Positions 24,096 through 32,105 of a stretch of 35,564 bases of DNA are shown in pieces. Source of the stretch: Bacilli bacterium (GTDB lineage Bacteria; Bacillota_I; Bacilli_A; RF39; UBA660); contig JAFVEF010000050.1 in the NCBI GenBank assembly GCA_017478105.1, positions 1 through 35,564 on the forward strand. Reading direction: 5' to 3'. The notes under the pieces are model-generated. The model was given only the letters and a program-made list of their open reading frames with translations. It searched no databases and had not been told where the DNA came from. Position 1 is the stretch's first letter, and each line of letters starts with the position of its first letter. The translations under genes and the position numbers were made by a program.

Positions 24096-24938
24096 ATGAA
24101 AACATGTTTAGTATTAGAAGGCGGGGGTCTAAGAGGTATTTATACCGCCGGTGTCTTAGATGAAATGTTAGATGATAAGATTAAGGTTGATGCCATAATA
24201 TCTGTATCAATGGGTTCTTTAATAGGAATTAATTATTTATCAAAACAAAAAGGAAGAGCCTTAAGATATAATTTAAAATATTGTAATGATAAAAGATTTA
24301 TGGGATTTCACTCTTTGATAACAACTGGTAATATTGCCAATAAAGAATTTGACTACTATGAAATACCTGATAAATTAGATCCATTTGATTATAAAGAATT
24401 TAAAAAATCTAAAACTAAGTTTTATTGTACTGTAAGTAACTTAGACACTGGAAAAGCTGAATACATTGAAATAACTGACTGCAAAAGTCAAGTAGAATAT
24501 TTACGAGCAGGAAGCTCAATGCCTGGAGTATCTAAGATAGTTAAAATAGATGGAAATAAATATTTAGATGGAGGAATTACCGACTCGATTCCAATAAAAA
24601 AAGCTCAAGAACTAGGTTATGATAAAATAATAGTAGTAACAACAAGACCAATTGAATATCGAAAGAAAAAATCTAAAATGAAAACAGTTCAAACTATCTA
24701 TCGTAATTATAGTAATTTCAAAAAAGCAATTGCTTCAAGAAACAAAAGATATAATGAAACAGTAGAAGAAATAATAAAACTAGAAAAAGATAAAAAAATA
24801 TTTGTAATTAGACCATCTAAAGCAGTTAAAATAAGTAGAGTAGAAAAAAATAAAGATAAAATTCAAGCTCAATATAATTTAGGAGTAGAAGATTATCGCA
24901 ATAAGAAAAATGAATTAAAAAAATATTTAGAGAAATAG
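24096..24938 (+). CDS. Patatin-like phospholipase
   Basis: 280 aa. Oxyanion loop EGGGLRGIYTAGVLDEM at the start, nucleophile elbow SVSMGSLIG near residue 39 (the usual first Gly of GXSXG is Ser), and the catalytic Asp in DGGITDSIP. Patatin-like enzymes are Ser-Asp dyad acyl hydrolases of membrane lipids; this one resembles the YjjU-type bacterial group. Cytoplasmic, no signal. AGGTGA upstream, 22 nt after the preceding gene, so it probably belongs to the LtaS-like operon. The C-terminus is Lys-rich and helical. Confidence 0.87.
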   Translation: MKTCLVLEGGGLRGIYTAGVLDEMLDDKIKVDAIISVSMGSLIGINYLSKQKGRALRYNLKYCNDKRFMGFHSLITTGNIANKEFDYYEIPDKLDPFDYKEFKKSKTKFYCTVSNLDTGKAEYIEITDCKSQVEYLRAGSSMPGVSKIVKIDGNKYLDGGITDSIPIKKAQELGYDKIIVVTTRPIEYRKKKSKMKTVQTIYRNYSNFKKAIASRNKRYNETVEEIIKLEKDKKIFVIRPSKAVKISRVEKNKDKIQAQYNLGVEDYRNKKNELKKYLEK

Positions 24939-24956
24939 TAAGATTATTTCTTTTTT
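24931..24956 (+). terminator. Terminator after the patatin-like gene
   Basis: AGAAATA (24931-24937) pairs with TATTTCT (24945-24951) and continues into T. It overlaps the stop codon. A TATACT -10 for the next gene lies at 24971-24976. Confidence 0.55.
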
Positions 24957-24992
24957 CTTGTATTTTTTGTTATACTAATATTAGGTGATTAT

Positions 24993-25895
24993 ATGGATAG
25001 TAACGCAATAATTGAAAGAGAAAAAGCTTTTATAGATAAAATATCAGATAAATATAATTATGATTCTAATATAAGACACTTACTATATCTTATAATCCCA
25101 GCTTTTATTATTAAATATGATTTAAATAAAGAAACTCTAGTCAAAAATACTTTTGAAAATATAAGAATTATTTCTTCAAAGAAAAAAGATGATAAAGTAA
25201 AAGCTTATTATTCTTCAATACTAAAAGAAAAGAATAATGACTATTATTCAGAAAAATACATGGTAATAAAAAACTATGAAAAAATATCTCTAATAGATTT
25301 ATTAGAAAACTTAGTACATGAATTTAATCATGCGATTAATTCATATACAAATGAAATAAAAGTATTAAAAAAAAGTATTTATTTAAGAACTGGCTTATCA
25401 TATCGTATCTATGATAAGAATACTCTCCAATTTATAAAAAAAGATAATTCCTTTATTTTAGAAGAAATAATAAATACTAAACAAACAGAAGAAATAATTA
25501 ATATCATTAAAGGATTCGATAAAAATAATAAAATAATAGAAAATACAATTTATGCTATTAACGGAGAAACATCAAAAAGTTATGAATCAAATTCCTATTT
25601 TCTTCAAAGTTATATTTGTAAAGAAATGCTAAATAATAGAACTTTTATAACAACATTAGAGAAATTACGTTTATCAGGAGATGTATATGATATTGATAAA
25701 TGGTTTGACAATATAACAGGAATAGAATTATCATATAAAAAACTAATTAATGAATTATTTGAAGTTTATAATTTAGAAATAGATTATTCAAAAAGAAAGT
25801 TTTTCAAAAAAATAACTTTAAATAAAATTAGAAATAAAGTATCGGTTATTAAAAATATAATAGATACATATAACAATAATGTAAATTATAAATAA
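24993..25895 (+). CDS. Hypothetical protein with HEXXH zinc-protease-like motif
   Basis: 300 aa, cytoplasmic. A zinc-metalloprotease-type motif HEFNH occurs at residues 109-113 in a helix (NLVHEFNHAINSYTN). A third ligand is not certain; a Glu in GETSKSYESNSYF, about 80 residues on, is a candidate. No signal peptide or membrane helix, and no family recognised. Start ATG 24993 follows AGGTGAT, with TATACT at 24971-24976. It lies just upstream of murD with a 15-nt gap, so it is likely co-transcribed, which says little about function. Confidence 0.7.
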   Translation: MDSNAIIEREKAFIDKISDKYNYDSNIRHLLYLIIPAFIIKYDLNKETLVKNTFENIRIISSKKKDDKVKAYYSSILKEKNNDYYSEKYMVIKNYEKISLIDLLENLVHEFNHAINSYTNEIKVLKKSIYLRTGLSYRIYDKNTLQFIKKDNSFILEEIINTKQTEEIINIIKGFDKNNKIIENTIYAINGETSKSYESNSYFLQSYICKEMLNNRTFITTLEKLRLSGDVYDIDKWFDNITGIELSYKKLINELFEVYNLEIDYSKRKFFKKITLNKIRNKVSVIKNIIDTYNNNVNYK

Positions 25896-25910
25896 AGTAA
25901 GGTGAATGAT

Positions 25911-27260
25911 ATGTTTGAAAACAAAAAAATATTAATATTAGGTTTTGCAAGAAGTGGTTATGAGGCTGCTAAAGTACTTATTAAAAGAGGTAATGATGTC
26001 TATTTAAATGATAGTAAACAAGAAGAAAAAGTTGATCAAGCAAAGAAAAAAGAATTAGAAGATTTAGGAGTAAAATTAATATTTGGTTCTCATCCAGATG
26101 ATTTGTTAGATGCATCATTTGATTATTTAATTAAAAATCCTGGGGTACCAATAAATCATAAATATGTATTAAAGGCTAAAGAATTAAATGTTAAAGTAAT
26201 AAATGAAGTAGAAATGGCTTATCACTTACTACCAGATAATGTAAGTATTATTGGTATTACTGGAACAAATGGTAAGACAACAACTACTACAATAACACAT
26301 GAGATAATGAAAAAAGCTTATAAAGATAAAGTTCATTTAGCCGGAAATATAGGTTATCCATTATCAAGTATAGTTAACCAAGTAAAAGAAAATGATATTA
26401 TTGTCATGGAATGCTCTTGTCAACAAGGAGAAAACTTTATAGATTTTCATCCTCATGTAGGAGTAATGACTAATTTAAGTGAAGCTCATATTGATTTTAT
26501 GAAAACATATGAACATTATAAAGATACTAAGAGTAAGATGTTTGAAAATCAAACAGAAAATGATATCGCTATATTAAATTATGATAATTCTGATGTTATG
26601 GATAGATTAAAAAATATTAAATCAGAAAAAAAATATTTTTCTACTAAAGAAGAAAAAGATTGTTATTTAAAAGATAATTATATTTATTATAAAGATGAAA
26701 AAATAATTGCATTAGATGATATTAAAATAAAAGGAATGCATAATGTAGAAAATTGTATGGCAGCCATTATGGTTGTAAAAGAATATAATGTTTCTAATGA
26801 GATTATTAAAGAAGTAATAGAGAATTTTAAAGGTGTAGAACATCGATTAGAATATGTTGATACTGTAAATGGAGTAGACTATTATAATGATACAGAAGCC
26901 ACTAATATTAAGTGTTGCCAAATAGCTCTTAATTCATTTAATAGACCAATAATTCTCTTCTTAGGAGGATTAGAAAGAGGACAAGACTTTAATGAATTAA
27001 CTCCATATATGAAAAATGTAAAAGCTGTAATTGCAATTGGACAGTGTCGTGAAAGAGTAGAAGAGTACGCTAAAAAAATAAATAAAGATGTTTATGTATT
27101 TGAACACCTTAGTGATGGATTTGATAAAACAAACGAAATAGTAGAAAAAAATGACGTAGTTCTATTATCACCAGCAAGTGCTAGTTGGGATCAATATAAA
27201 GAATGTGAAGAAAGAGGAGCGGAATTCAAGAAAAAAGTTTCCGATTTAAAACATGAATAA
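25911..27260 (+). CDS. murD: UDP-N-acetylmuramoylalanine--D-glutamate ligase
   Basis: 449 aa from ATG 25911 (AAGGTGA upstream; the frame is open from GTG 25902). It adds D-Glu to UDP-MurNAc-L-Ala in peptidoglycan synthesis. N-terminal Rossmann-like domain (ILILGFARSGYEAAK), ATP loop GITGTNGKTTTT near residue 115, GNIGYP, NLSEAHIDFM, and C-terminal HRLEYV and YYNDTEATN, all typical. It overlaps murI by 8 nt, coupling D-Glu supply (MurI) with D-Glu use (MurD). Confidence 0.96.
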   Translation: MFENKKILILGFARSGYEAAKVLIKRGNDVYLNDSKQEEKVDQAKKKELEDLGVKLIFGSHPDDLLDASFDYLIKNPGVPINHKYVLKAKELNVKVINEVEMAYHLLPDNVSIIGITGTNGKTTTTTITHEIMKKAYKDKVHLAGNIGYPLSSIVNQVKENDIIVMECSCQQGENFIDFHPHVGVMTNLSEAHIDFMKTYEHYKDTKSKMFENQTENDIAILNYDNSDVMDRLKNIKSEKKYFSTKEEKDCYLKDNYIYYKDEKIIALDDIKIKGMHNVENCMAAIMVVKEYNVSNEIIKEVIENFKGVEHRLEYVDTVNGVDYYNDTEATNIKCCQIALNSFNRPIILFLGGLERGQDFNELTPYMKNVKAVIAIGQCRERVEEYAKKINKDVYVFEHLSDGFDKTNEIVEKNDVVLLSPASASWDQYKECEERGAEFKKKVSDLKHE

Positions 27261-28005
27261 TAAAATAGGTATATTTGATTCTGGATTAGGTGGATTGACT
27301 ATATTAAAAGAACTAATAAATATACTTCCCAATGAAGATTATTATTTCATAGAAGATAGTATGAATAATCCCTATGGTGAAAAAGATGAAGAAGAACTTT
27401 TAAAAATAACTAGTGATGTAGTTGAGAATCTACTAAAAGAAAAATGTAAAATTATCGTAATAGCTTGTAATACAGCAACAACAAGTTGTATGAAAAAATT
27501 AAAAGAAAAATATAAAGATACCATTTTTGTAGGAACAGTTCCTGCCATAAAAGTAGCTTATGATAATAATTACAAAAAGACTCTTATTTTATCGACACCA
27601 TATACTATGAAATCTAAAAGAGTAAATGAATTACTAAGAGATTATAAAAATGAAGATCAAGAAATATACAATGTTTCTGGAGAAAACTTAGCTAGTTTAA
27701 TTGAAAATGATAATCAAGAAGAAATAAAAAAATTATTAGAAAAAATATTATCGCCATATAAAAATAAAATAGATTCTATAGTTTTAGGATGTACCCATTA
27801 TCCATTAGTAAAAAAACAAATTCAAGCTATTTTAAAAGATGTCGCAATAATAGATGGATCAATAGGAGTTGCTAAAGAAGTAAAACATCAACTAGAACTA
27901 AATAACTTATTAAATAGTAAAAACACAAGAGGAGATATTAAAATATTTAATAATAAATCACTTGATTTGACTAAAAGAAGTTATGATATTTTAAATAGTA
28001 AGTAA
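27253..28005 (+). CDS. murI: Glutamate racemase
   Basis: 250 aa. It interconverts L- and D-glutamate for peptidoglycan. Start IGIFDSGLGGLTI with the conserved Asp, first catalytic Cys in ACNTATTS (near residue 75), second in LGCTHYPL (near 180). It begins inside the end of murD without a separate strong ribosome site, so translation is coupled. No clear terminator follows; the tRNA-Met promoter begins 8 nt after the stop. Confidence 0.96.
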   Translation: MNNKIGIFDSGLGGLTILKELINILPNEDYYFIEDSMNNPYGEKDEEELLKITSDVVENLLKEKCKIIVIACNTATTSCMKKLKEKYKDTIFVGTVPAIKVAYDNNYKKTLILSTPYTMKSKRVNELLRDYKNEDQEIYNVSGENLASLIENDNQEEIKKLLEKILSPYKNKIDSIVLGCTHYPLVKKQIQAILKDVAIIDGSIGVAKEVKHQLELNNLLNSKNTRGDIKIFNNKSLDLTKRSYDILNSK

Positions 28006-28012
28006 AAAACAC

Positions 28013-28041
28013 TTGCAATTTCAAGTTGTATTTGATACAAT
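28013..28041 (+). promoter_or_regulatory. Promoter of tRNA-Met
   Basis: TTGCAA (28013-28018), 17 bp, TACAAT (28036-28041), 17 nt before the tRNA. Confidence 0.65.
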
Positions 28042-28058
28042 CAATATGCAACTGAAAT

Positions 28059-28135
28059 GGCGAGATAGCTCAGTTGGCTAGAGCGCTCGGTTCATACCCG
28101 AAAGGTCGTGGGTTCGACTCCCTCTCTCGCTACCA
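28059..28135 (+). tRNA. tRNA-Met (anticodon CAT), elongator type
   Basis: 77 nt with encoded CCA. Acceptor GGCGAGA/TCTCGCT (first pair G-T), D arm GCTC/GAGC, anticodon loop TTCATAC, T arm GTGGG/CCCTC-type with loop TTCGACT. It resembles Bacillus elongator tRNA-Met and lacks the three G-C pairs of an initiator anticodon stem. An elongator is favoured, but a CAT tRNA could also be modified to read AUA. Confidence 0.92.
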
Positions 28136-28145
28136 TTTGTAATAC

Positions 28146-28170
28146 ACTCTAACTTAGTTAGAGTTTTTTT
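28146..28170 (+). terminator. Terminator after tRNA-Met
   Basis: CTCTAAC (28147-28153) pairs with GTTAGAG (28157-28163) around a TTA loop, then seven T. Confidence 0.85.
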
Positions 28171-28220
28171 ATTTATAAAGCACTAAATAATAACTATGAT
28201 ATAATAATAGTGGTGATAAA

Positions 28221-28892
28221 ATGAATAAGACATTAAAACCAAAAGACTATCGAAGGATATTTTTCTTATATGGAATAGTATACGCAACAATTCCTATTAT
28301 ATTTACAGAAATAACATGGGATATTCTTGCTAATCTAAGTGGTTTAAGTGAAGGACTAATAAGAGATCTTATAGAATCATTTTTTAGGGCAGCTCTAATA
28401 GAAGAATCTTTTAAATTCTATGGCTTTATGAAAGCTAATAAAGAATATCATTTCTGTAACGAAAAAGAATATATGTTAGGTGCTGGAATGATTGGTCTTG
28501 CATATGGAATAATAGAAAAAGTTGCATCAGGGAATGCCCTAGCAATTATTCTTGGAATTATTTTTCCAATGCATATTATATGGCAAATGAATCAAGGAAG
28601 ACATTTTTATAAATACCAAAAAGCCAAAGTAGAAAATGATTCTAAAACAGCCAAAAAAGAATTATTTAAAGCAACATTTATTATTTTCTTAATACATGGA
28701 TGTTGGGATGCCTTACTAAGTTTCATTAGTTACTTTGCTAATTCATCAAAAATAGCAAATTCTGATATGATAGGTGGACTTATATTTATATTTACAATTC
28801 TATTTGGAATCATTTATATAATAATCAGTATTATTAAGATTAAAAAAGTATTAAAAGAAAATAAAGTCACAAATAAGAAAGAAAAAATATAA
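28221..28892 (+). CDS. PrsW-family intramembrane protease
   Basis: 223 aa with about six membrane helices. The PrsW (glutamic-type) signatures are seen: EESFK at residues 61-65, a GIIEK segment, FPMHIIWQMNQ with His118, and IHGCWDAL with His159. PrsW proteases cut membrane anti-sigma factors or precursors at site 1. No anti-sigma factor gene lies nearby, so the substrate is unknown. TATAAT at 28200-28205 and GTGGTGAT lie just upstream of the ATG. Confidence 0.78.
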   Translation: MNKTLKPKDYRRIFFLYGIVYATIPIIFTEITWDILANLSGLSEGLIRDLIESFFRAALIEESFKFYGFMKANKEYHFCNEKEYMLGAGMIGLAYGIIEKVASGNALAIILGIIFPMHIIWQMNQGRHFYKYQKAKVENDSKTAKKELFKATFIIFLIHGCWDALLSFISYFANSSKIANSDMIGGLIFIFTILFGIIYIIISIIKIKKVLKENKVTNKKEKI

Positions 28893-28906
28893 TGTGTTAA
28901 AAATCA

Positions 28907-28934
28907 TTGCTTGTAGCAACAATATATTTATAAT
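28907..28934 (+). promoter_or_regulatory. Promoter of the XRE regulator
   Basis: TTGCTT (28907-28912), 16 bp, TATAAT (28929-28934), then AAAGGAG before ATG 28964. Confidence 0.6.
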
Positions 28935-28963
28935 AAACTGGACTTGTTGAAAGGAGAAATAAT

Positions 28964-29470
28964 ATGTTAAAAGATAATTTAAAAACATTAAGAAAAAACA
29001 AAGGACTTTCACAAGAAGAATTAAGTATTAAGCTAAATGTAGTAAGACAAACTATTTCAAAATGGGAAACAGGATTATCTGTTCCAGATGCCGAGATGTT
29101 AGTAAAAATATCAGAACTTTTTGAAACCCCAGTTAATGAAATACTTGGAGAAAACTTAGAGGAAAAAGAAACAAATGACTTAAAAGTTATATCAGAAAAA
29201 TTAGAAGTAATAAATGATCAGTTATCTAAAATTCAAAAAGAGAAAAGAAAAAGAACTATTACTTTTTTAACCATCATAGATATATGTGTAATATCATTAT
29301 TTATATTATTAGCATTATTAAACAAACCATATAGATCTTGGGATTATAATATTATTGAATGGGCTATTTTAGGAACATTTTGGGAATCATTTGAATGGAT
29401 ATTTATGAGATTAGCTCCTATTATAGTAATAGTATTAACGACTATAATAATAATTAAAAAGAATAAATAG
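28964..29470 (+). CDS. XRE-family helix-turn-helix regulator with two membrane helices
   Basis: 168 aa. Residues 1-65 are an XRE DNA-binding domain (LRKNKGLSQEELSIKLNVVRQTISKWE, shown in part: GLSQEELSIKL, RQTISKWETG). A short helical linker with coiled-coil character (about 70-95) is followed by two membrane helices (about 100-120 and 146-165). Membrane-tethered XRE proteins of this design are common in Firmicutes and often sense envelope or drug stress; the signal here is unknown. AAAGGAG upstream. It is followed after 27 nt by the MmcQ-type gene. Confidence 0.85.
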   Translation: MLKDNLKTLRKNKGLSQEELSIKLNVVRQTISKWETGLSVPDAEMLVKISELFETPVNEILGENLEEKETNDLKVISEKLEVINDQLSKIQKEKRKRTITFLTIIDICVISLFILLALLNKPYRSWDYNIIEWAILGTFWESFEWIFMRLAPIIVIVLTTIIIIKKNK

Positions 29471-29497
29471 TGTTATAATAACTAATAGGTGATTATT

Positions 29498-30514
29498 GTG
29501 AATATAGAAAATGATATATTTAAAAGAACTAATGTAAACTTAAAAAAATTAGAAAAATATGGTTTTATTAAAGAAAAGGATACTTATACTTTTGAAAAAA
29601 ACTTTTTAAATAATGATTTTAAGGCAATAATAAATATTGATAATAAAGGACATGTTAATGGAAAAGTAATTGATTTACAAGTTGATGAAGAATATTCAAA
29701 TATCAGAACTGAAATGACTGGAGAATTTGTAAATAATGTAAGAGAAAACTATAAAAACATTTTACTCGATATTAGAAAAAATTGTTTTGAAACAAATTAT
29801 TTTATTTCAAACCAGGCCAATAGAATTAATAAATATATAAAAGATAATTATAATAATGAACCAGAATTTTTATGGGAAAAGTTTCCTGGATATGGTATTT
29901 ATAGAAATGATAAGAATAATAAATGGTATGCAATAATAATGAATTTAGATTTCTCTAAATTAGATAACTTATCTGGTGAAGTAGAAATCATAAATTTAAA
30001 ATTAGATGAAAGTGAAATTACTGAATTATTGAAAGAAAAAGGATTTTATAAAGCCTATCATATGAATAAGAATGATTGGATATCAGTAATACTAAATGAT
30101 ACTTTAAGTGATGAGAAAATAATATCTTTATTAAAAAAATCATATAATCTAATAAATGAACCAGAAGAATGGATAGTTCCTGCCAATCCTAAATATTATG
30201 ATGTTATTAATTGTTTTAATGATACTGATGAAATAATTTGGAAACAATCTAGTGCTATTCATATTAATGATATAGTTTATTTATATGTAGCTGATCCATA
30301 CTCTAAAATTATGTATAAATGTAGGGCAATAGAAGTAAACATTCCATATGAATACAGTGATAAAAATATTACTATGAAACATGTTATGAAGATTAAATTA
30401 TTAAAAAGATTAGATAGTAAGAACTATACTTTTGAATATTTAAATAATATAGGAATTAAAGCAATAAGAGGTCCTAGAAAAATAACAAAAGAAATTAGTA
30501 AAAAACTAATATAA
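29498..30514 (+). CDS. MmcQ/YjbR-family protein fused to an EVE/PUA-like domain
   Basis: 338 aa, start GTG 29498 (AGGTGAT ends 4 nt upstream; the frame is open from GTG 29489). Residues about 1-115 and 125-225 match the MmcQ/YjbR (CyaY-like) fold: EFLWEKFPGYGIYRND, KWYAIIMNLDFSKL, and SDEKIISLLKKSYNLI. From about residue 228 (EEWIVPANPKYYDVINCF, then IWKQSSAIHINDIVYLYVADP) it resembles an EVE/PUA-type beta-barrel, a fold that reads modified bases in RNA or DNA. MmcQ proteins are described as small DNA-binding-like proteins of unclear role, so any function is open. No active-site residues can be named. Confidence 0.72.
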   Translation: MNIENDIFKRTNVNLKKLEKYGFIKEKDTYTFEKNFLNNDFKAIINIDNKGHVNGKVIDLQVDEEYSNIRTEMTGEFVNNVRENYKNILLDIRKNCFETNYFISNQANRINKYIKDNYNNEPEFLWEKFPGYGIYRNDKNNKWYAIIMNLDFSKLDNLSGEVEIINLKLDESEITELLKEKGFYKAYHMNKNDWISVILNDTLSDEKIISLLKKSYNLINEPEEWIVPANPKYYDVINCFNDTDEIIWKQSSAIHINDIVYLYVADPYSKIMYKCRAIEVNIPYEYSDKNITMKHVMKIKLLKRLDSKNYTFEYLNNIGIKAIRGPRKITKEISKKLI

Positions 30515-30540
30515 ATGTTCATATAAATTATTTTTCATAT

Positions 30541-30574
30541 ACCCCCTTATTTACTTTTATTACTTGAATATAAT
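30541..30574 (+). promoter_or_regulatory. csoR promoter with candidate metal-repressor operator
   Basis: TATAAT lies at 30569-30574. A C5 tract (TACCCCCTTAT, 30539-30549) lies in the -35 region, a conspicuous run in such AT-rich DNA. CsoR/RcnR-family operators carry G/C tracts flanked by A/T, so this is a plausible autoregulatory site. Inference. Confidence 0.4.
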
Positions 30575-30597
30575 ATACTTTAAATGGTGGTGATTAA

Positions 30598-30888
30598 ATG
30601 TCAAAATGTTGTAAAAAGACTGAAAGAGATGATGAAGAAAAGAAGAAATTATTAAGTAGAATTAATAGGATATCAGGGCAGGTTAATGGTATTAAAAAAA
30701 TGATTGAGGAAGATGACTATTGCAATGATATATTGATTCAAATAATTGCTACTGAAAAATCATTAAAAAGTTTAGCAAATATAATGTTTGAAAACCACGT
30801 TTACAGATGTATTTCTAATGACTTAGAAGAAGGGAATATGGAAGTAATTGATGAATTAACAAGTTTATTTAAAAGATTTAATGATTAG
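30598..30888 (+). CDS. csoR: CsoR-family copper-sensing repressor
   Basis: 96 aa all-helical DUF156 protein. The Cu(I) ligand set is complete: Cys42 in DDYCNDIL and His67 and Cys71 in ENHVYRC. The 25- and 4-residue spacing equals that of the CsoR ligands Cys36, His61 and Cys65. The conserved RINRISGQVNGIKKMIEE helix starts the core. CsoR binds operator DNA without copper and releases it with Cu(I). A Cys-rich small gene starts 10 nt after its stop, so the pair forms a copper-responsive operon. GGTGGTGAT precedes the ATG. No CopA or CopZ is in the window. Confidence 0.9.
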   Translation: MSKCCKKTERDDEEKKKLLSRINRISGQVNGIKKMIEEDDYCNDILIQIIATEKSLKSLANIMFENHVYRCISNDLEEGNMEVIDELTSLFKRFND

Positions 30889-30898
30889 GAGGGATAAA

Positions 30899-31051
30899 AT
30901 GGAAGAAAAGAAATGTAATTGTGGTCCAGATTGTACATGTGGTTGCCAAGAAGGAAAAGAATGTACATGTGGTGGTAACTGTAATTGTGGCCCTGAATGC
31001 ACATGTGGTTGCCAAGAAGGAAAAGAATGTACATGTAATGAAAATAAATAA
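30899..31051 (+). CDS. Metallothionein-like Cys-rich protein, 50 aa
   Basis: 50 aa, 14 of them Cys, all in CxC or CxxxC clusters. It consists of two near-identical units spaced 22 residues apart: CNCGPDCTCGCQEGKECTC (from residue 6) and CNCGPECTCGCQEGKECTC (from residue 28). The DNA repeats with a 66-bp period. AGGAGG (30887-30892) overlaps the csoR stop and sits 6 nt before ATG 30899. Co-transcription with a CsoR sensor implies Cu(I) binding and storage or detoxification, like bacterial metallothioneins; which metal is bound is inference. A terminator follows at once. It is short enough to be missed by length cut-offs. Confidence 0.85.
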   Translation: MEEKKCNCGPDCTCGCQEGKECTCGGNCNCGPECTCGCQEGKECTCNENK

Positions 31052-31063
31052 TAAGTATTTTAT

Positions 31064-31092
31064 AAAAAGGAAACAAAGCTGTTTCCTTTTTT
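31064..31092 (+). terminator. Terminator of the csoR-metallothionein operon
   Basis: AAAAAGGAAAC and GTTTCCTTTTTT pair over a short AAAGCT-type loop, ending in T6. Confidence 0.85.
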
Positions 31093-31097
31093 AATTG

Positions 31098-31126
31098 TTG
31101 AGTCTTACTACATTATAGTTTATAAT
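31098..31126 (+). promoter_or_regulatory. Promoter of the lipoprotein gene
   Basis: TTGAGT (31098-31103), 17 bp, TATAAT (31121-31126), then GGAAGTGAT before ATG 31147. Confidence 0.6.
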
Positions 31127-31146
31127 ATAGAAGGAAGTGATAAGTT

Positions 31147-31686
31147 ATGAAAAAAGTAGTTTTAAGTTTAATAATTATATTATTAATTTGTATGATCTCA
31201 GGATGTAAAAGTAACGAAAAAAAAATAAAGAATAATGAAATCTTATATGATATGGCAGTAAATTATATAATTAGTAACGATGATAGTGAAGATAGAGGTA
31301 AAGAAAGATATAATATGTTTGCTGACTATATTAGGTTTGAAACAACTAAAGATAATAAATATAGATATGCTTATATGTGGATAGCAACAGAATCATATTA
31401 TGTAGCTGATAATAAAATAGTTAGCACAACAGGAAGCTCTATACCATATAAGTTTACGTTTGAAATGAAAAAAGATAAAGTAGTAAAATATGAAACCCCT
31501 GAAGATGGAAATGGATACGCTAAGTCTATTAAGAAAATGTTCCCAGACGATATTGAAAATAAAGTAATAAATTATAAATACTCAAGCGATAAAATTATTA
31601 GAGATGTAAAAGATTTTTATAGAGACATAAGTGATCAAGAAATTTATACATATACTGGCGAAGAATATATTAAACTAAATAAATAA
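31147..31686 (+). CDS. Lipoprotein of unknown function
   Basis: 179 aa. The signal sequence ends in a lipobox (ISGC, Cys20), so it is a membrane-anchored exported lipoprotein. The mature part is rich in Lys, Asp and Tyr, has no further Cys and no family I recognise. Own promoter, and a terminator downstream (31717-31744). Not evidently tied to the copper genes upstream, since a terminator separates them. Confidence 0.75.
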   Translation: MKKVVLSLIIILLICMISGCKSNEKKIKNNEILYDMAVNYIISNDDSEDRGKERYNMFADYIRFETTKDNKYRYAYMWIATESYYVADNKIVSTTGSSIPYKFTFEMKKDKVVKYETPEDGNGYAKSIKKMFPDDIENKVINYKYSSDKIIRDVKDFYRDISDQEIYTYTGEEYIKLNK

Positions 31687-31716
31687 AATGTAAATAAGAT
31701 TTTGTATTAATTAAGG

Positions 31717-31744
31717 GAAAAGCAAATAATAGCTTTTCTTTTAA
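31717..31744 (+). terminator. Terminator of the lipoprotein gene
   Basis: GAAAAGC (31717-31723) pairs with GCTTTTC (31732-31738) over an 8-nt loop, then T-rich sequence. Confidence 0.7.
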
Positions 31745-31784
31745 TTGCTATTTAAAAAAAGATGAGTTAAAATAAATTAGAGAT

Positions 31785-31859
31785 TGCCCCATAGCCAAGC
31801 GGTAAGGCAGTGGACTCTGACTCCATTACGCGTTAGTTCGAATCTAACTGGGGCAGCCA
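31785..31859 (+). tRNA. tRNA-Gln (anticodon CTG)
   Basis: 75 nt with encoded CCA. Acceptor TGCCCCA/TGGGGCA, discriminator G, AGCC D arm, anticodon loop CTCTGAC giving CTG (reads CAG), T loop TTCGAAT. The body strongly resembles Bacillus tRNA-Gln. CAG is rare in the genes here, so a dedicated CTG isoacceptor is mildly surprising; a TTG partner is presumably elsewhere. Confidence 0.94.
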
Positions 31860-31868
31860 TGTAGATAG

Positions 31869-31889
31869 AAAGGCCTAAGGCCTTTTTTT
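31869..31889 (+). terminator. Terminator after tRNA-Gln
   Basis: AAAGGCC (31869-31875) and GGCCTTT (31879-31885) around a TAA loop, then T run. Confidence 0.85.
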
Positions 31890-32015
31890 GTTTTGTCTGA
31901 ATATTTTAATAATAAAAAAGTCATAATAATAGTAGTTGAAAATGAAAAATTAGTAAAAAAACCATCTTAAAAAAGCAAAATTCGGCTTAAAATCAACACA
32001 AAAATAAAAAAATCA

Positions 32016-32100
32016 TTGACAAATAATGAAGATTGCATTAGGATAGTAAGCCAAATTAGGGATGTTCTGTGCTTTCATAATGAACAAAAGATGGGGGAGA
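32016..32100 (+). promoter_or_regulatory. Promoter and leader of the vWA adhesin
   Basis: TTGACA (32016-32021), exactly 17 bp, TAGGAT (32039-32044). The leader is about 55 nt and ends with GGGGGAG before ATG 32106, longer than most leaders here. The stretch 31890-32015 holds no gene I can support. Confidence 0.8.
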
Positions 32101-32105
32101 AGAAA

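Noticed and set aside
30885-31076. Minus-strand ORF with repeated ILFLLGNHMC-like text
   Set aside because: It is the antisense of the Cys-rich metallothionein repeats and has no ribosome site or promoter.
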